Below, piece by piece: positions 1 to 10,256 of a DNA stretch of 64,000 nt. The first letter of the stretch is position 1, and each line of letters opens with the position of its first letter. The notes under the pieces were generated by a model. That model searched no databases and was not told the DNA's origin. It saw only the letters and a list, made by a program, of their open reading frames with translations. This DNA is from Girardinichthys multiradiatus (lineage: Eukaryota > Chordata > Actinopteri > Cyprinodontiformes > Goodeidae), in NCBI RefSeq assembly GCF_021462225.1, contig NC_061806.1, positions 1,736,001 through 1,800,000 on the forward strand, written 5' to 3'. Both the position numbers and the translations under genes were made by a program.

Positions 1-231
1 TTCTGGTTCTGCTGGAGGTTTCATCCTGTTAAAAGGGAGTTTTTCCTCTCCACTGTCGCTACATGCATGCTCAGTATGAGGGATTGCTGCAAAGTCAACG
101 CCAGTGACTGTCCACTGTCTCTACATGCTCATCCAGGAGGAGGGAATGCTGCAAGTCACTGACTGGATGCAATCTGCTGGGTTTCCTTAGATAGAAAAAC
201 TTTTTATCCAATTTGAATAAATAACTGAATC
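1..231 (+). repeat. L2-type LINE 3' tail, first part
   Basis: This is non-coding 3'-UTR sequence of a teleost LINE, with the glutamate-free 'ttctggttctgctggagg' start and a 'gagggattgctgcaaagtc' core. The reverse complement of the same sequence recurs at about 12305-12545, where it sits downstream of LINE reverse transcriptase remnants. That placement identifies it as the tail of an L2-like element. It is interrupted at 231 by a hAT-like insertion and resumes at 1328. Confidence 0.7.
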
Positions 232-1327
232 CAGGGTACCCGCGGGGTCTTAAAAGTATTAAAAAAGTCTTGAATTTTTTACTAAATAATTAAGGCCTTA
301 AAAGTATAAAATTTTGAAGACAAATTATAAAATGTAATTTACAGGTCTTAATTTATTTTGTCCTTTAGTGAGACAATAAATGCTAAAATGTTCTAAAATA
401 CTGAAGCAAAATGTGTTGTTGGTGTGTGCGAGCAATGTAAGAATTCACGCGCCCAATGACGATTATCTGTTTTACGAAGGGCACGTCAGCTGAGTTTCTC
501 CCGTGGGCTCAGTGAGTGGTGGGAAAACAAAACCACCTTGTTAGTAAGTTAGCTTAGTGCGCTTCAGAATGGGCAAGTGTCGTTTTAACCCGAAGTGGCA
601 GCAGAATCCAAAATACGAGTGGGTTAAACCTAATTCGGACAATGACCATGAGGCCCAATGCTGTTTGTGCCGAAAATCTTTTAAGCTGGGGACGATGGGA
701 CTTATGGCTTTGGACCCCCATATGAAGAGCGCCAAACACGTCGCTTATGCTAGAGCCCACCAACAGCAGGCACCTATTGCTCAGTTCTGTTCAAAGCAAG
801 GCTCTACTTTAACAACCAGCTACTGCAAGTAATACTGAAGCCATCGCATCATCGGTAGTACAGCCGGTAGTGAACCTGCGAGCTTATTCGCCAACTCTTC
901 GGGCACAGGTGATTTGGATCCTGGAAACAATTTCGGACCACCACTCATTTACTTCGAATGGCGAAATTAGTGTAAAGTAGATTGCTGTACTTTTTGAACC
1001 TAATCTGCATTTTATCTCTTGTATAACCAAAAGGTTGCTTGTAAGGCAATAGTGAGTGGTGTTGACTCTTAATGTGAGAAACATGCATATTTTTTTTTAT
1101 TTTATTATTGCACAGCTCACAAAGTTAATGTCTATTATATATGAAAGTCTGAATAAAATAAGTTCAAGTACCTGGCAATTATTTTCTCAGGCTTAAAATC
1201 TTAAAATAGATTTTTTATTATATCATTCATAATTGTATCGCTATAGCTGTGAAATTGGCATTAAATTTCCTTCTAGGTGGGCTTAAAAAGTCTTAAATTT
1301 CACTTGAAGAACCCTGGGGGTACCCTG
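232..1327. mobile_element. hAT-like DNA transposon, non-autonomous
   Basis: The element begins CAGGGTACCC and ends GGGTACCCTG. Both ends continue into related imperfect inverted sequence rich in 'tcttaaaa/ttttaaga'. The six bases TGAATC directly flank both ends (226-231 and 1328-1333), and the LINE tail resumes on the far side, so the insertion boundaries are clear. CAG...CTG ends and a BED-like finger ORF inside suggest the hAT superfamily. Most hAT elements make 8-bp duplications, so a 6-bp one points to a hAT subgroup with shorter duplications, or to decay. No transposase catalytic core is visible. Confidence 0.65.
557..832 (+). pseudogene. BED-like zinc-finger remnant inside the hAT-like element
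   Basis: This is a 91-residue ORF. The start could be 557 or, more likely, the internal Met at 569 (MGKCRF). Residues 35-58 hold a C-x2-C pair (CCLCRKSF) followed by H-x5-H (PHMKSAKH). That spacing resembles the BED/ZBED-type DNA-binding fingers found at the N-terminus of hAT transposases. The ORF stops soon after, and the rest of a transposase is not present before the right terminus. It is probably the first coding segment of the autonomous parent, left in a deletion derivative. An active protein is unlikely. Confidence 0.5.
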
Positions 1328-1475
1328 TGAATCTGACTGCACTGTTCAATGGTTAGGATTAATTGGAATGTATGTACCTGACTTGAAATCTTTGTTTTGA
1401 CTGAATTGATCTTGTAAAGTGCCTTGAGATGATGCGTAAAAATTGGAGTGATGTGGATAAAATGTTATACCATAA
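1328..1475 (+). repeat. L2-type LINE 3' tail, second part
   Basis: This continues the tail interrupted at 231. It holds the run 'ggttaggattaattggaatgt' and the 'aaagtgccttgagatga' motif typical of teleost L2-like tails. The related motif 'aggattaattggaatgcatg' appears on the minus strand near 11915-11935 in the second LINE. The usual terminal microsatellite is degraded. Confidence 0.65.
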
Positions 1476-1511
1476 ATTGATTCAGTCATCATATTCTAAT
1501 TGTTTTTAATA

Positions 1512-1792
1512 GGTTGCTCAGAAGGATGAAGCTGGACTCGCCCTTGCGAAATGTACAATGGCAGTGTTTGTCATCAAATGGCAAAGAGGACACTCTACAG
1601 GCACCATATGACATTGGGATTGTCATTGAAGGTGTGAAAGTCCTTAATGAGTTGCCATCAATCGCACATGCATGTGCTATGGTATTTGGCTTGATCTATA
1701 CGCTCAACTTGAGCTATCCTGTAGAGCTCAAATACACCTTTGATGCACTGCAAAAACTTCATGGAGATAGAACCAAAGAAAATGACACGTAG
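1512..1792 (+). CDS. terminal exon of an unidentified, probably multicopy fish gene
   Basis: A splice-acceptor-like 'tgtttttaatag' ends at 1511. It is followed by an open frame to TAG at 1790-1792; the frame also holds a Met at 1514. The roughly 92-residue peptide has the segment GVKVLNELPSIAHACAMVFG followed by LNLSYPVELKYTFDALQK. My impression is that similar C-terminal segments occur in repetitive predicted fish proteins, some annotated with SAM domains, but I cannot name the family. A long 3' UTR-like stretch with AATAAA at 2421 follows, which supports a last exon. No upstream exons can be assigned, so it may be a retro- or transposon-borne fragment. Confidence 0.45.
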
Positions 1793-2420
1793 AGTCTGTA
1801 GTCTCAGTATCAAGCTCTAAGCTTTAGATCATTCACAGAGACATTTGGACTCTGCCTTTTGTCTTTTATAGTTTATTTGCATTCACATAAACTCTAGGGA
1901 AGTGTTAAATAATTTTTGTTAGTTGCATCGAGAAGGAACAGACCTTTAAAGACAAACTAAGTATCTGTCTTCTTTTTTTTTATTGTTTAAATGGTTCTGT
2001 CTGTCATTCATCTTAGACATGTTTGCACGGTGTTCTAAATCTTATTGTTAAAGCTGTTACATTACCAATCTCAACTTTGTGTGAGTGAGATGTTCAAATT
2101 GAGTGTATTTTTGAAGAAGTGTAAAAACAAGTTTATTGATGAAGGTTGGGTAGGTATTGGAAGGACAATCACTTCACCTAATGTTGTTTGGTGTATTTTT
2201 ATTTTATTTTCATTTTTTTTAGCAAGTACTGTGTAAATAACATGGAAGTGATTTACTTTTTATTGTACTTTTTGTTTGTACATGAAAAAGTCTGTTCAAA
2301 AAACACACCATAATATATGGGGAGACATTATCTTTATTTCTAGCATGTTGATTTTGAAAATATCTTGGTTTTAAGAAATTCTTTGTTTTTTGTAAAACGA
2401 GAGCTTTGTGAATTTGAAGA

Positions 2421-2426
2421 AATAAA
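2421..2426 (+). promoter_or_regulatory. poly(A) signal after the 1512-1792 exon
   Basis: AATAAA lies about 630 bases after the TAG stop in AT-rich sequence, consistent with the end of a 3' UTR. It is an inference from position only. Confidence 0.4.
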
Positions 2427-2444
2427 GGTTTCTATGCATAAGTA

Positions 2445-2925
2445 GAATTTGTCTTATTACACTGACTGAAATTTATAGGTTGATAAAACTTTAAAAAATT
2501 GCATGTAACAAATTAGAGCATTTGCATTAACTAAGTCCAAAGAACAAATGTACTAGGAACTCACTCAAACTATCATGTCCTACCAGAGAGAAAAATCGAT
2601 TTGTTTTTGATAAGAAATTGAGTTGTACTTGAAGCCAGAAATCGGGTTGTGCCAAGGTGAAAAATCAAGTTTAACTTATGGGAAAAAATGAGTTATACAA
2701 AAGTGTTAAAAAAGTTTATAATCTTTGGCAACAATTATATTTTAGTTTGTTTCAATTTACATTTATGATTCAAGAAAAATATATTTTTTGTCTTACAGTA
2801 AATTAAAATGCAAATTTTTTTATGAAATCAGAATTATGATTTGAGTAAAACTGATAAATTTAGCTGTAACAAATTAGAGTAATTTTTTTAAGTTGGTTCA
2901 AAGTAAAAAATTTTTCAGTGTGGGA
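2445..2925. other. AT-rich spacer, nothing recognised
   Basis: I see only AT-rich sequence with homopolymer runs. There is no convincing ORF, RNA gene or terminal repeat. Confidence 0.5.
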
Positions 2926-3980
2926 GACCAGGGCTCCAACCCCAGAGTCAGAGGCGTCCACCTCCAGGAAGAACTGTTTCTGAGAGTCAGGTTGGATTAA
3001 GATGGTGCCTGAGCAAAAACTCCCTTTGAGGTCAGAGAAAGTCTTGTCAGCTTCAGAGGTCCAGGAGAAAGTGACCTTGGTGAAAGTGAGAGCGGTTAGA
3101 GGTGCTGCTGTCTGACTGTAGTTGCAATAAATCTACGATAAAATTGGTGAAGCCGAGGAACCTTTGCAACTGCTTATGTGTTTGTGGAATGGTCCAGTCC
3201 AGAATTGCTTCATCTTTCAAGATCTGTGCGAACCTGTCCGCCCTCAATGATGTAGTTGAGAAATGTGACAGATGTTTGGTGAAACTCACATTTCTTAGCT
3301 TTGACGAACAGCTGGTTTTCCAGGAGTCTAGGTAGACAAACACAAAGAGATTAATAAAGTTACAGAGAACATCATTAACAAGTGCTTGGAACACAGCAGG
3401 GGTGTTTGTTAGTCCAAAGGGGACGACTAGGTATTCAAAGTGTCCCAGGGGGGTCAGAAAGGCTGATTTCACTCATCCACCTGGTGTATGCGGACCAAGT
3501 GGTTATTACGTGGTCATTATGAAGATCCAGTTTGGGAAAGACTGTAACTCCTTCAATCCGTTTAAATACTGATGCTAAAAGAGGAAGTGGGTATCTGTTT
3601 TTTATTGTTATTTGGTTCAAACCTCAGTAGTCTATGCCGGGTCAATTTTTCTTCTTCACAAAGAAAAATCCTGCCCTTAGGGGAGAAGAAGAATGGCGGA
3701 TTATGAATGCAGCAAGGTACTCATTGATGTATTGTTCCATGGAGTTACGTTCTGGTCTGGAAATGTTGTAAAGTTGGCTGGAAGGCAGAGAGGCTCCAGG
3801 GAGGAGAATCATAGTGCAGTCATATGGTCTGTGTGGTGGTAGTGAGAGGCCCTTATGCTTACTGAATACCTGTTTGAGATGTAGGTATACTACTGGAACC
3901 TTAGAGAGGTCAGGAGGGTCCTCATCCTCCACACTTAACAAAGGTGAGTGATGTTGTACAGCAGGCTGCAACTGGAGGAT
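2926..3980 (-). pseudogene. Ty3/gypsy (Sushi-like) pol relic: reverse transcriptase and start of RNase H
   Basis: Three minus-strand frames carry consecutive pol blocks. The first (3642-3971) has the HRPYDC segment and the [15 protein letters not shown] segment that opens the RT. The next (3435-3620) has ITIKNRYPLPLL. The third (3053-3472) has FLTPLGHFEYLVVPFGL, then PAVFQALVNDVL and VFVYLDS, where the family has YLDD. A further block matches LQRFLGF. Translation down to about 2930 gives an RNase H-like LEVDASDSGVGA start. The fragments are split by indels and the usual second Asp of the active site is lost. RNase H is cut off and integrase is absent. The sequence is closest to vertebrate Sushi-type chromoviruses. 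Confidence 0.75.
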
Positions 3981-4379
3981 AGACAGGCTGGGGACCGGGA
4001 CCCCACATGGGTGTCAGTCCAGTTCAGATGAGGGTTATGTTTTGAAAGCCAGTCAAAACCAAGCACTAAAGGAGAATAATAGGTGAAAAAAGAGAGATGA
4101 CTTCATGATGATTTCAAGAAAGGACTAGTTGTAATGGCTGAGTTCGATGAGTGATCTGGGGAAGGAACCTCCATCCAGAGCCGTAACCTTTAGAAGAGAT
4201 GGGAAGCGGTCAGTTTCTTGCATTGTTCTACTGGCGCTTGCTCAATCAGGTTTTGCTCACAGCTGGAGTTGATGAGAGCACAGAGACTTATGGAATCATT
4301 GTTAAATTAAAGAGTACCTGGCAAGGTCAATCGGGGAAAAGAACTGAGGCGGGTTGGTCTGTCCATCTCCCTGCATCTA

Positions 4380-5412
4380 TGGACGGACCCTCTCTTTTAG
4401 CCATAGAGGACAGGAGGCAATGAAATGTCTCACATTTCCACAGTGGATGCACAGATTACCTTGGACCCTTCTCTGACATTCTTCATGTGTCAGTGGAGTT
4501 CTGCCAATCTACATGGGTTCGGGGTCAGGACATTGATACCTGGTGGGAGGAGAACTGGGAGACAAGAGTGTCTGGTTAAGAGGCTTACAGATGGATATTC
4601 TCTTATTTCTTTCCTTACTTCTCTCCCTCAGATGGTTATCAATTTTTATAGCCATGGAGCCATTTGTCTAGGGTCTCAGGTTTCTCTATTAATGCTAGAT
4701 CATCATTCACAGCTTCATTTAAAGAATGATAATATGCACTTTTGAGTGCAATGGGATTCCACCCTGAAGAGGCAGCTAGGGTGCCAAATTCAATGGAAAA
4801 CACAGCCACAGACCTTTGTTCCTGCTTAATCCTTCAGAGACCAGAGGACAGGGAGCTTCTATCATTCTCTTGGTCGAAGGTGGCTTTAAACTTATGAATG
4901 AATTATTGGAAGGAGCAACCAAATCTAAGATAGTCCTGAAAATGGGCCTTAGCCCATTTTAATGCCTTGCCCGATAAAAGTCCTAAGATGTATGAGATCT
5001 TGGAGTCATCAGTGGGAAAAGAATGAGTGGGAAAAGAATGTGCAAATTGGTTAAAAATGAAAGAGCATTGTAAGAGAAACCCCTTACATCGGCCCAACTC
5101 ACCCGTAAATTTCTCAGGAGTAGGGGAACTGACGTCTGGTAGGGTGTAGGCTGTAGGGCTGGTGGTGTTGGGACTCTGAGGACCTCTGGTGGTGGAGATG
5201 TAGAATGGTTAGACTGAAAATTCATCGGTAGAGCTGTGATATGATCCAGACACTGGTTCGGGGATTGCTGTTGTTCTCCAAAGGAATGTAGAGTGGCTTC
5301 GTGGCTTCTTAAGTTGAGAACTCTGTTCTGAAATGACTCTTCTGAGAGTGTTGTCTGGATCAGAGTGGCTTGACTGCTCTGTCATGATTTTGTTTAACTG
5401 TCTGACCCACAT
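4380..5412 (-). pseudogene. Ty3/gypsy gag relic
   Basis: Minus-strand fragments at 5209-5412, 4983-5225 and 4903-5097 read as one Gag in shifting frames. An N-terminal MTEQSSHSDPDN region is followed by a proline-rich linker, then a capsid segment with CKGFLLQCSFIFNQ, DDSKISYILGLLSGKALKWA. This is the usual chromovirus Gag core. Near 4400-4450 the minus strand gives a CIHCG...H zinc-knuckle-like motif. Gag and the pol fragments at 2926-3980 are collinear, so they come from one element. It contains stops and frameshifts and cannot be functional. Confidence 0.7.
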
Positions 5413-6202
5413 ACAGGAACACTCTCAGGAGATTATAAAGATTTAAAAGGTTTATTGCAAACAATGATGAGAATGGTTAGAGAGATCTTGATCTTGACTG
5501 GGATCTGAGACTGCAGTGTCACTGGGGAGGAGAGGAGATGTGAGCGGGGGTAGAAAATCAGGAAATTATGGAAGGAGAATAGTGGGGGCTTACTGTATAT
5601 GACAATGATGACACCAGGGGAATGAGTTTGAATCCGGGGTTGAGGTGGAGGAGGGCGATGAGGCAGGAGCAGTCGGAGGATCTTGGCTTGAGCAATGGAG
5701 GATGAACAGGTTGCACAGAGGTGAAGAAAATGAGGGATGAAGGTTGCCAGCCATGGAGCTGACTATCCAGAAGTTATTGTTCGGAGGTAGTTGGTTTGAG
5801 GCTTCTACAATGATGGCTTGAGGAGTCGCCATTGTGGACTCCTTTCGTTTCCTGGGCACCAGAACATTACCTCTATCACCAAGAAGGCTAAAAAACATAA
5901 ACTAAATACCAATAATGTATAATGTATATGAAAGAATGTCTTATTTATGTTTTTATGTCTAAAATGATCCACTGGGATAATTATCTGGACCATAGCACAG
6001 CCAGAACTTATAAAATAAGGCTCAGGGGTTCTGATGTGAGAGGATGTGGCAGGAGAAGGAGAGGAAAGAGGCTGCTGTCTGGATGGTGAAGCTCCAAAGT
6101 TTGCCTGAAGAAGTTATAATTTTGGGCTTTATGAAAATGTTTTGGTCTCAGCCATGGCAATAACGAGGACAAGGACCTAAAAGCGCAAAACTGTGGACTT
6201 TT
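5413..6202 (-). other. possible Ty3/gypsy 5' leader or LTR; otherwise unassigned
   Basis: Upstream of the gag relic on the minus strand, the sequence near 5398-5460 has AATAAA (complement of 5450-5455) followed by a GTGGGTCAGACA stretch just before gag, which would suit an LTR end. I cannot find a matching second LTR downstream of the truncated pol, so LTR limits are not supported. ORFs here look like chance. Confidence 0.3.
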
Positions 6203-6404
6203 TTTTTTTTTAAAGATATCTTTTCGGCACTAGTGGCCTTTATTTTTATTTTTTTGACAGTAGGGAGACGAGAAAGAGGGGTAGAGAGAGGGGGAGACAT
6301 TCGGCAAATGTCGCTGGGTCCGGGACTCGAACCCGGGACGGCCACTTCGAGGACTGTAGCCTCTGTATATGGTCGCGTGCTTAACGCCTACACCATCAGC
6401 GTCT
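6203..6404 (-). repeat. tRNA-derived SINE with target-site duplication
   Basis: On the minus strand a tRNA-like head has an A-box-like TGGTGTAGGCGTTAAG and a perfect B box GGGTTCGAGTCCC. The body ends in a CT-rich segment and an AATAAAGGC-containing tail. Near-identical direct repeats flank it (about 6184-6202 and 6405-6423, core CGCAAAAC[T/C]GTGGAC), which is a target-site duplication of about 18 bp with one mismatch. A diverged relative lies at 41050-41255. Confidence 0.75.
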
Positions 6405-6423
6405 CGCAAAACCGTGGACTTTT

Positions 6424-7974
6424 ACCTTCGAAGTTAGTTGTAGGTTGGATATTGCATATTCGTGCTCCGCAGATTCAGCGGGCTCATCCTCCTGTTTGGT
6501 CCGATGCAGGCAGTCTGATTATGGGCAGCTGCTCTCTGCGTGATCCATCCTCCAGCAGACGCTGGTTTGCTAAAGGGCCGTAAATAAATTTCCGAACCAC
6601 GTTGTTTCATGGTGGTTTTGTTTTGTGTGTTTTGGGGGAAATGTTTGTGCCTCTGAACAGCTGATTTAATGTGTGATCAACTGGTTTAGGATGTTATTAC
6701 ATACAGCACTCTGCCTGCATGTAATTCAGAAAGGTGATTTGTCCTTTTTCTTTTCTGTCAGCCTTCAGGCATAGTTTATGACCCGTAAATGGTAAAATTG
6801 CATATTTGACCAGCTCCGGCCACTGTGGTCCTTAATATTATTGTAGTTGCTCTTGAGTATTATTAACTTTTCCCTGCACTGTCTCAATGAAAACCTTCTC
6901 ATTTCTACTCCTGCCATGGCTAATCAGTGAAAACCAGTCTGGTCACGTCACATGTAGTCCCTACTGAGCCCCGGTTGTACCTGCTCAGGAACAGGGACCA
7001 AAAAAGTAGGTACATGTACAGAAATATCTGAAATGGAAACACTCGCAAAGCAAGCCGAGTAGGGCCAAATCGAGCCAGTGGAAAAGGGGCAATTGAGTCG
7101 ATCCTCAGCTCCTCCATCACCATCTGGTATGCTGCATCAGGGACAAGGTCAGTCAGCAGCGTGTCATTCACTGTGCAGAGAGGGTGATTGGCTGCAATCT
7201 TCCTTCTCTTCAGGAACTACATGTTGGAATAATTGAATATAGATTTATCTTATATATTCTCCTATTCTTTAACTTGACTATTTGATTTTATAACCTTTCA
7301 TGATGTTTGTGTGAGTAAAGGATGTGTGAGTTGTCTGCAGGCAAACATCAAAAGTGGAGCTGAGGAGGAAGCAGTCGCAGTTGAGGAGGTCATAAAAGAT
7401 GAAGGCTGATTGTGCTGAACAGACAACACACTGATTTTAGGATTGGAGGAGACTGTGGAAGTGTGTTGTTAAAAGATAATGGTGTTTATGACCTGTTTAC
7501 GATGCAGCTGTTTTTCCCATCCTTAGAGACTAACGTTCTTTGTAATTAGGGAACCCCGAAAGATAATAAAAAGAGAGGGTCGGACAGATGTTTTTCAGAG
7601 CGGTAGGAAATTGTAACTGAAAACATCTCTGTCCGTTCTCCTCGCACCGAGTAAATAACTAATTCTTTGTCTTTCTCTTCTTTTTGTGATGTTATAAGTA
7701 TTGTAGGTTGTTTAAACCTGACAAAAACCCAAAAGATCAGAGAGGCAGTCAGCACATCCACATCAACTCCAGTACCAATGTTGTCTCCAACTAGAACAGA
7801 TTTTGACAAAATTTCCCAATTTCACCAAATAAACTAAAACTTAGAAGAAATCGTACAACTAAGCTCTTCTTCCTGCTGTCTTGATATTTTACCCACAGCT
7901 TTCCTTCAGAAAGCTTTGCCTTTAATAACATCTGATTTAACACAAATAATAAACACGTCCCTTTTGTCGGGTGT
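6424..7974. other. unassigned, possibly an old DNA-transposon remnant at 6780-7200
   Basis: No gene is supported. The part near 6960-7200 ('agccgagtagggccaaatcgag' style sequence) resembles termini of teleost DNA transposons, but I cannot find matching ends. A short acceptor-like frame near 7340-7409 ends in TGA. It is too small to call an exon. Confidence 0.3.
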
Positions 7975-9519
7975 TTTCCTCCAGGTCCTAAAACAGCAAT
8001 TATCAAACCTCTATTGAAAAAGAGCAACTTGGACAAGCTGCTACTACAGAACTACAGGCCTATATCAAACCTGCCCTTCATCAGTAAGATTATTGAAAAA
8101 GCTGTTTTTCAGCAGTTAAACAACTTCCTAACAAGGACCAACCGCTTCGATGTCTTCCAGTCAGGCTTCCTGCTCACCACAGTACAGAGACTGCTCTTGT
8201 CAAGGTGTTCAATAACATCCGTATAAATGCAGACTGTGGAAGAACCACAGTGCTGGTATTATTGGACCTTAGTGCAGCATTCGACACTGTTGATCACTCC
8301 ATTTTATTAGAGCGCCTGGAAATCTGGGTCAGCCTTTCTGGTACAGCACTCAATTGGTTTAAATCCTACTTGAAGGACAGGGACTTTTTTGTGTCAGTAG
8401 GTAACTTTACATCAGAGACCACAAAAATCACATGTGGCGTTCCCCAGGGGTCCATCTTAAGGCCCCTCCTATTCAATATCTACATGCTCCCCCTAACTCA
8501 GATTTTAATAAACAACAACATAAGTTATCATAACTATGCAGACGACACACAGCTATGCGTTACGATGTCACCAGGTGACCATGAACCCATTCAAGCACTG
8601 GGTAAATGCTTAGAAGAAATCAATGCATGGATGGGCCTACATTTTCTTCAGCTGAATCAAAACAAAACTGAAGTAATAATCTTTGGACCACAGGAAGAGC
8701 GTTTAAAAGTTAGCACACAGCTTCAGTTAATACAGCTAGAAACCACCAATAAGGTTTGAAAACCTGGGTGTAGTGATGGACTCAAACCTGAACCTTCAGA
8801 GGAACATAAAGGTAGTAACTAGGTTGGCCTTCTATCACCTAAAGAACATCTCCAGGATTAAAGGACTAATGTATCAGCAAGACCTTGAAAAACTAATTCA
8901 TACGTTCATCTTTAGTAAAATTGATTACTGCAACGGTGTCTTCAGACAGCTGCAGTTGATCCAGAACGTTGCTGCCCGTGTCCTCACTAGAACTAAGAAA
9001 GTGGACCACATCACCCCGGTTCTAAAGTCCCTACACTGGCTCCCTGTAGCTCAGAGAATAGAGTTTAAAATACTTCTGTTAATCTATAAATCACTGAATG
9101 GCTTAGCACCAAAATACATTACAGACTTGTTGTCAGTGTATCAACCACCCAGACCTCTCAGGTCTTCTGGCTCAAATCTACTCTCCATACCCAGAACCAG
9201 AAGCAAACATGTAGAAGCAGTTATTAGTTCTTATGCTCCACTAATCTGGAATAAACTCCCAGAAAACTGTAAAAACACTGAAACCCTAAGTTGCTTCAAA
9301 TCAAGATTAAAAACTTATTTGTTTAGAGTGGCCTTTGAATGTGTTATCTTAACATTATTAGTTCCTTTCATTTTTTTATCCATCATTCTATTTTCCTTAT
9401 TTTTTTAACAACCTCTGTTGTTTGATTTTCTGTATCATTGTAATGTTTTTCCTTATGTACAGCACCTCGAGTACCTTGTTGCTGAAAAGCGCTATATAAA
9501 TAAATTTGACTTGACTTGA
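7975..9519 (+). mobile_element. L2-clade LINE, 5'-truncated
   Basis: This 1.5-kb element holds the C-terminal two thirds of a reverse transcriptase and a full 3' end. It ends with 'gcgctatataaataaattt' followed by a short (TTGAC)n microsatellite, the usual 3' signature of L2-like LINEs. The 5' end is truncated near 7975, as expected from incomplete reverse transcription. It is in plus orientation, opposite to the nested LINE downstream. Confidence 0.85.
7990..9408 (+). pseudogene. L2 reverse transcriptase, frame-disrupted
   Basis: Three overlapping frames give one RT. The first, 8014-8226, has [20 protein letters not shown]. The second, 8205-8759, has [20 protein letters not shown], then [18 protein letters not shown], the active-site YADDTQLC, and [10 protein letters not shown]. 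The third, 8773-9408, is the thumb and C-terminal region, with KSLHWLPVAQRIEFKILLLIY and NGLAPKYI. At least two frame changes (near 8205-8226 and 8755-8775) break it. No endonuclease domain is present because of the 5' truncation. Confidence 0.85.
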
Positions 9520-10204
9520 CAAAGAAATACACATGGAAAAAACTGAAATATTAAGCATAATGAATGAGAAGGCAACTTCTAACCAATAACAAAGAAGCCA
9601 AGACCAAACAAGAAAAGGACCAAAATGTAAACACAGATGAAAATCTAAACATCAACACAAGTAGATTGTGACACACAGTACATGGCTATAGATAAATATA
9701 CTATTTGTATGGCATAGTAATTTGAGTTACAAATGTTCTTCATTTAGGACTATGTGAATTAGATTTGTGCTAAAACTCTGAATTGTTCCTGTTTTGTACA
9801 TAAAAACATGTGCAGTATCATGTTTAGTAAAGAGTAAGACTAGTTCAAACAAAAATCAATCACCAAGAAATAGTTTGAAAGATTATTGGTGAGATGATTC
9901 TTCCAGGTTAACAGCTGCAGGGCCAGGGCCACACTAGGAGGAGAGGGGAGTGGCAATTGGGAAATTCTGGTAGGTGGTTTCAGGATGGTGCATAGAGGAG
10001 TGGTGAGAAGATTCAAGGAGGGAGTCCTGAGAAGAGTTCTCTAAAGAGGTGCAGGGAATGAGGAAGCAGACCACAGGATTCAAGGAACAGAACAATGGAA
10101 AGGAATAAACCTTTTTGTGGAGGAGAAACAGACTCGAGGACAGAGAAGAATGAAGCCTTATTACCACTCATGTGAGCAAAACAATCTGGCATCTACCTCA
10201 GGAA
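9520..10204. other. unassigned spacer
   Basis: This is AT-rich sequence followed, from about 9900, by purine-rich sequence. No ORF, RNA gene or repeat boundary can be supported. Confidence 0.4.
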
Positions 10205-10256
10205 ACCTGCTTGATTTGATTCATTTTATTTATGCAACTCAAATACACAACACATA

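Noticed and set aside
6281..6415. A tRNA gene, suggested by a perfect B box GGGTTCGAGTCCC
   Set aside because: The tRNA-like part continues into a SINE body and tail and is bordered by a target-site duplication. The cloverleaf is not complete.
7340..7409. A short terminal exon after 'gttgtctgcag'
   Set aside because: The frame encodes only about 22 residues of low complexity and no other exon can be paired with it.
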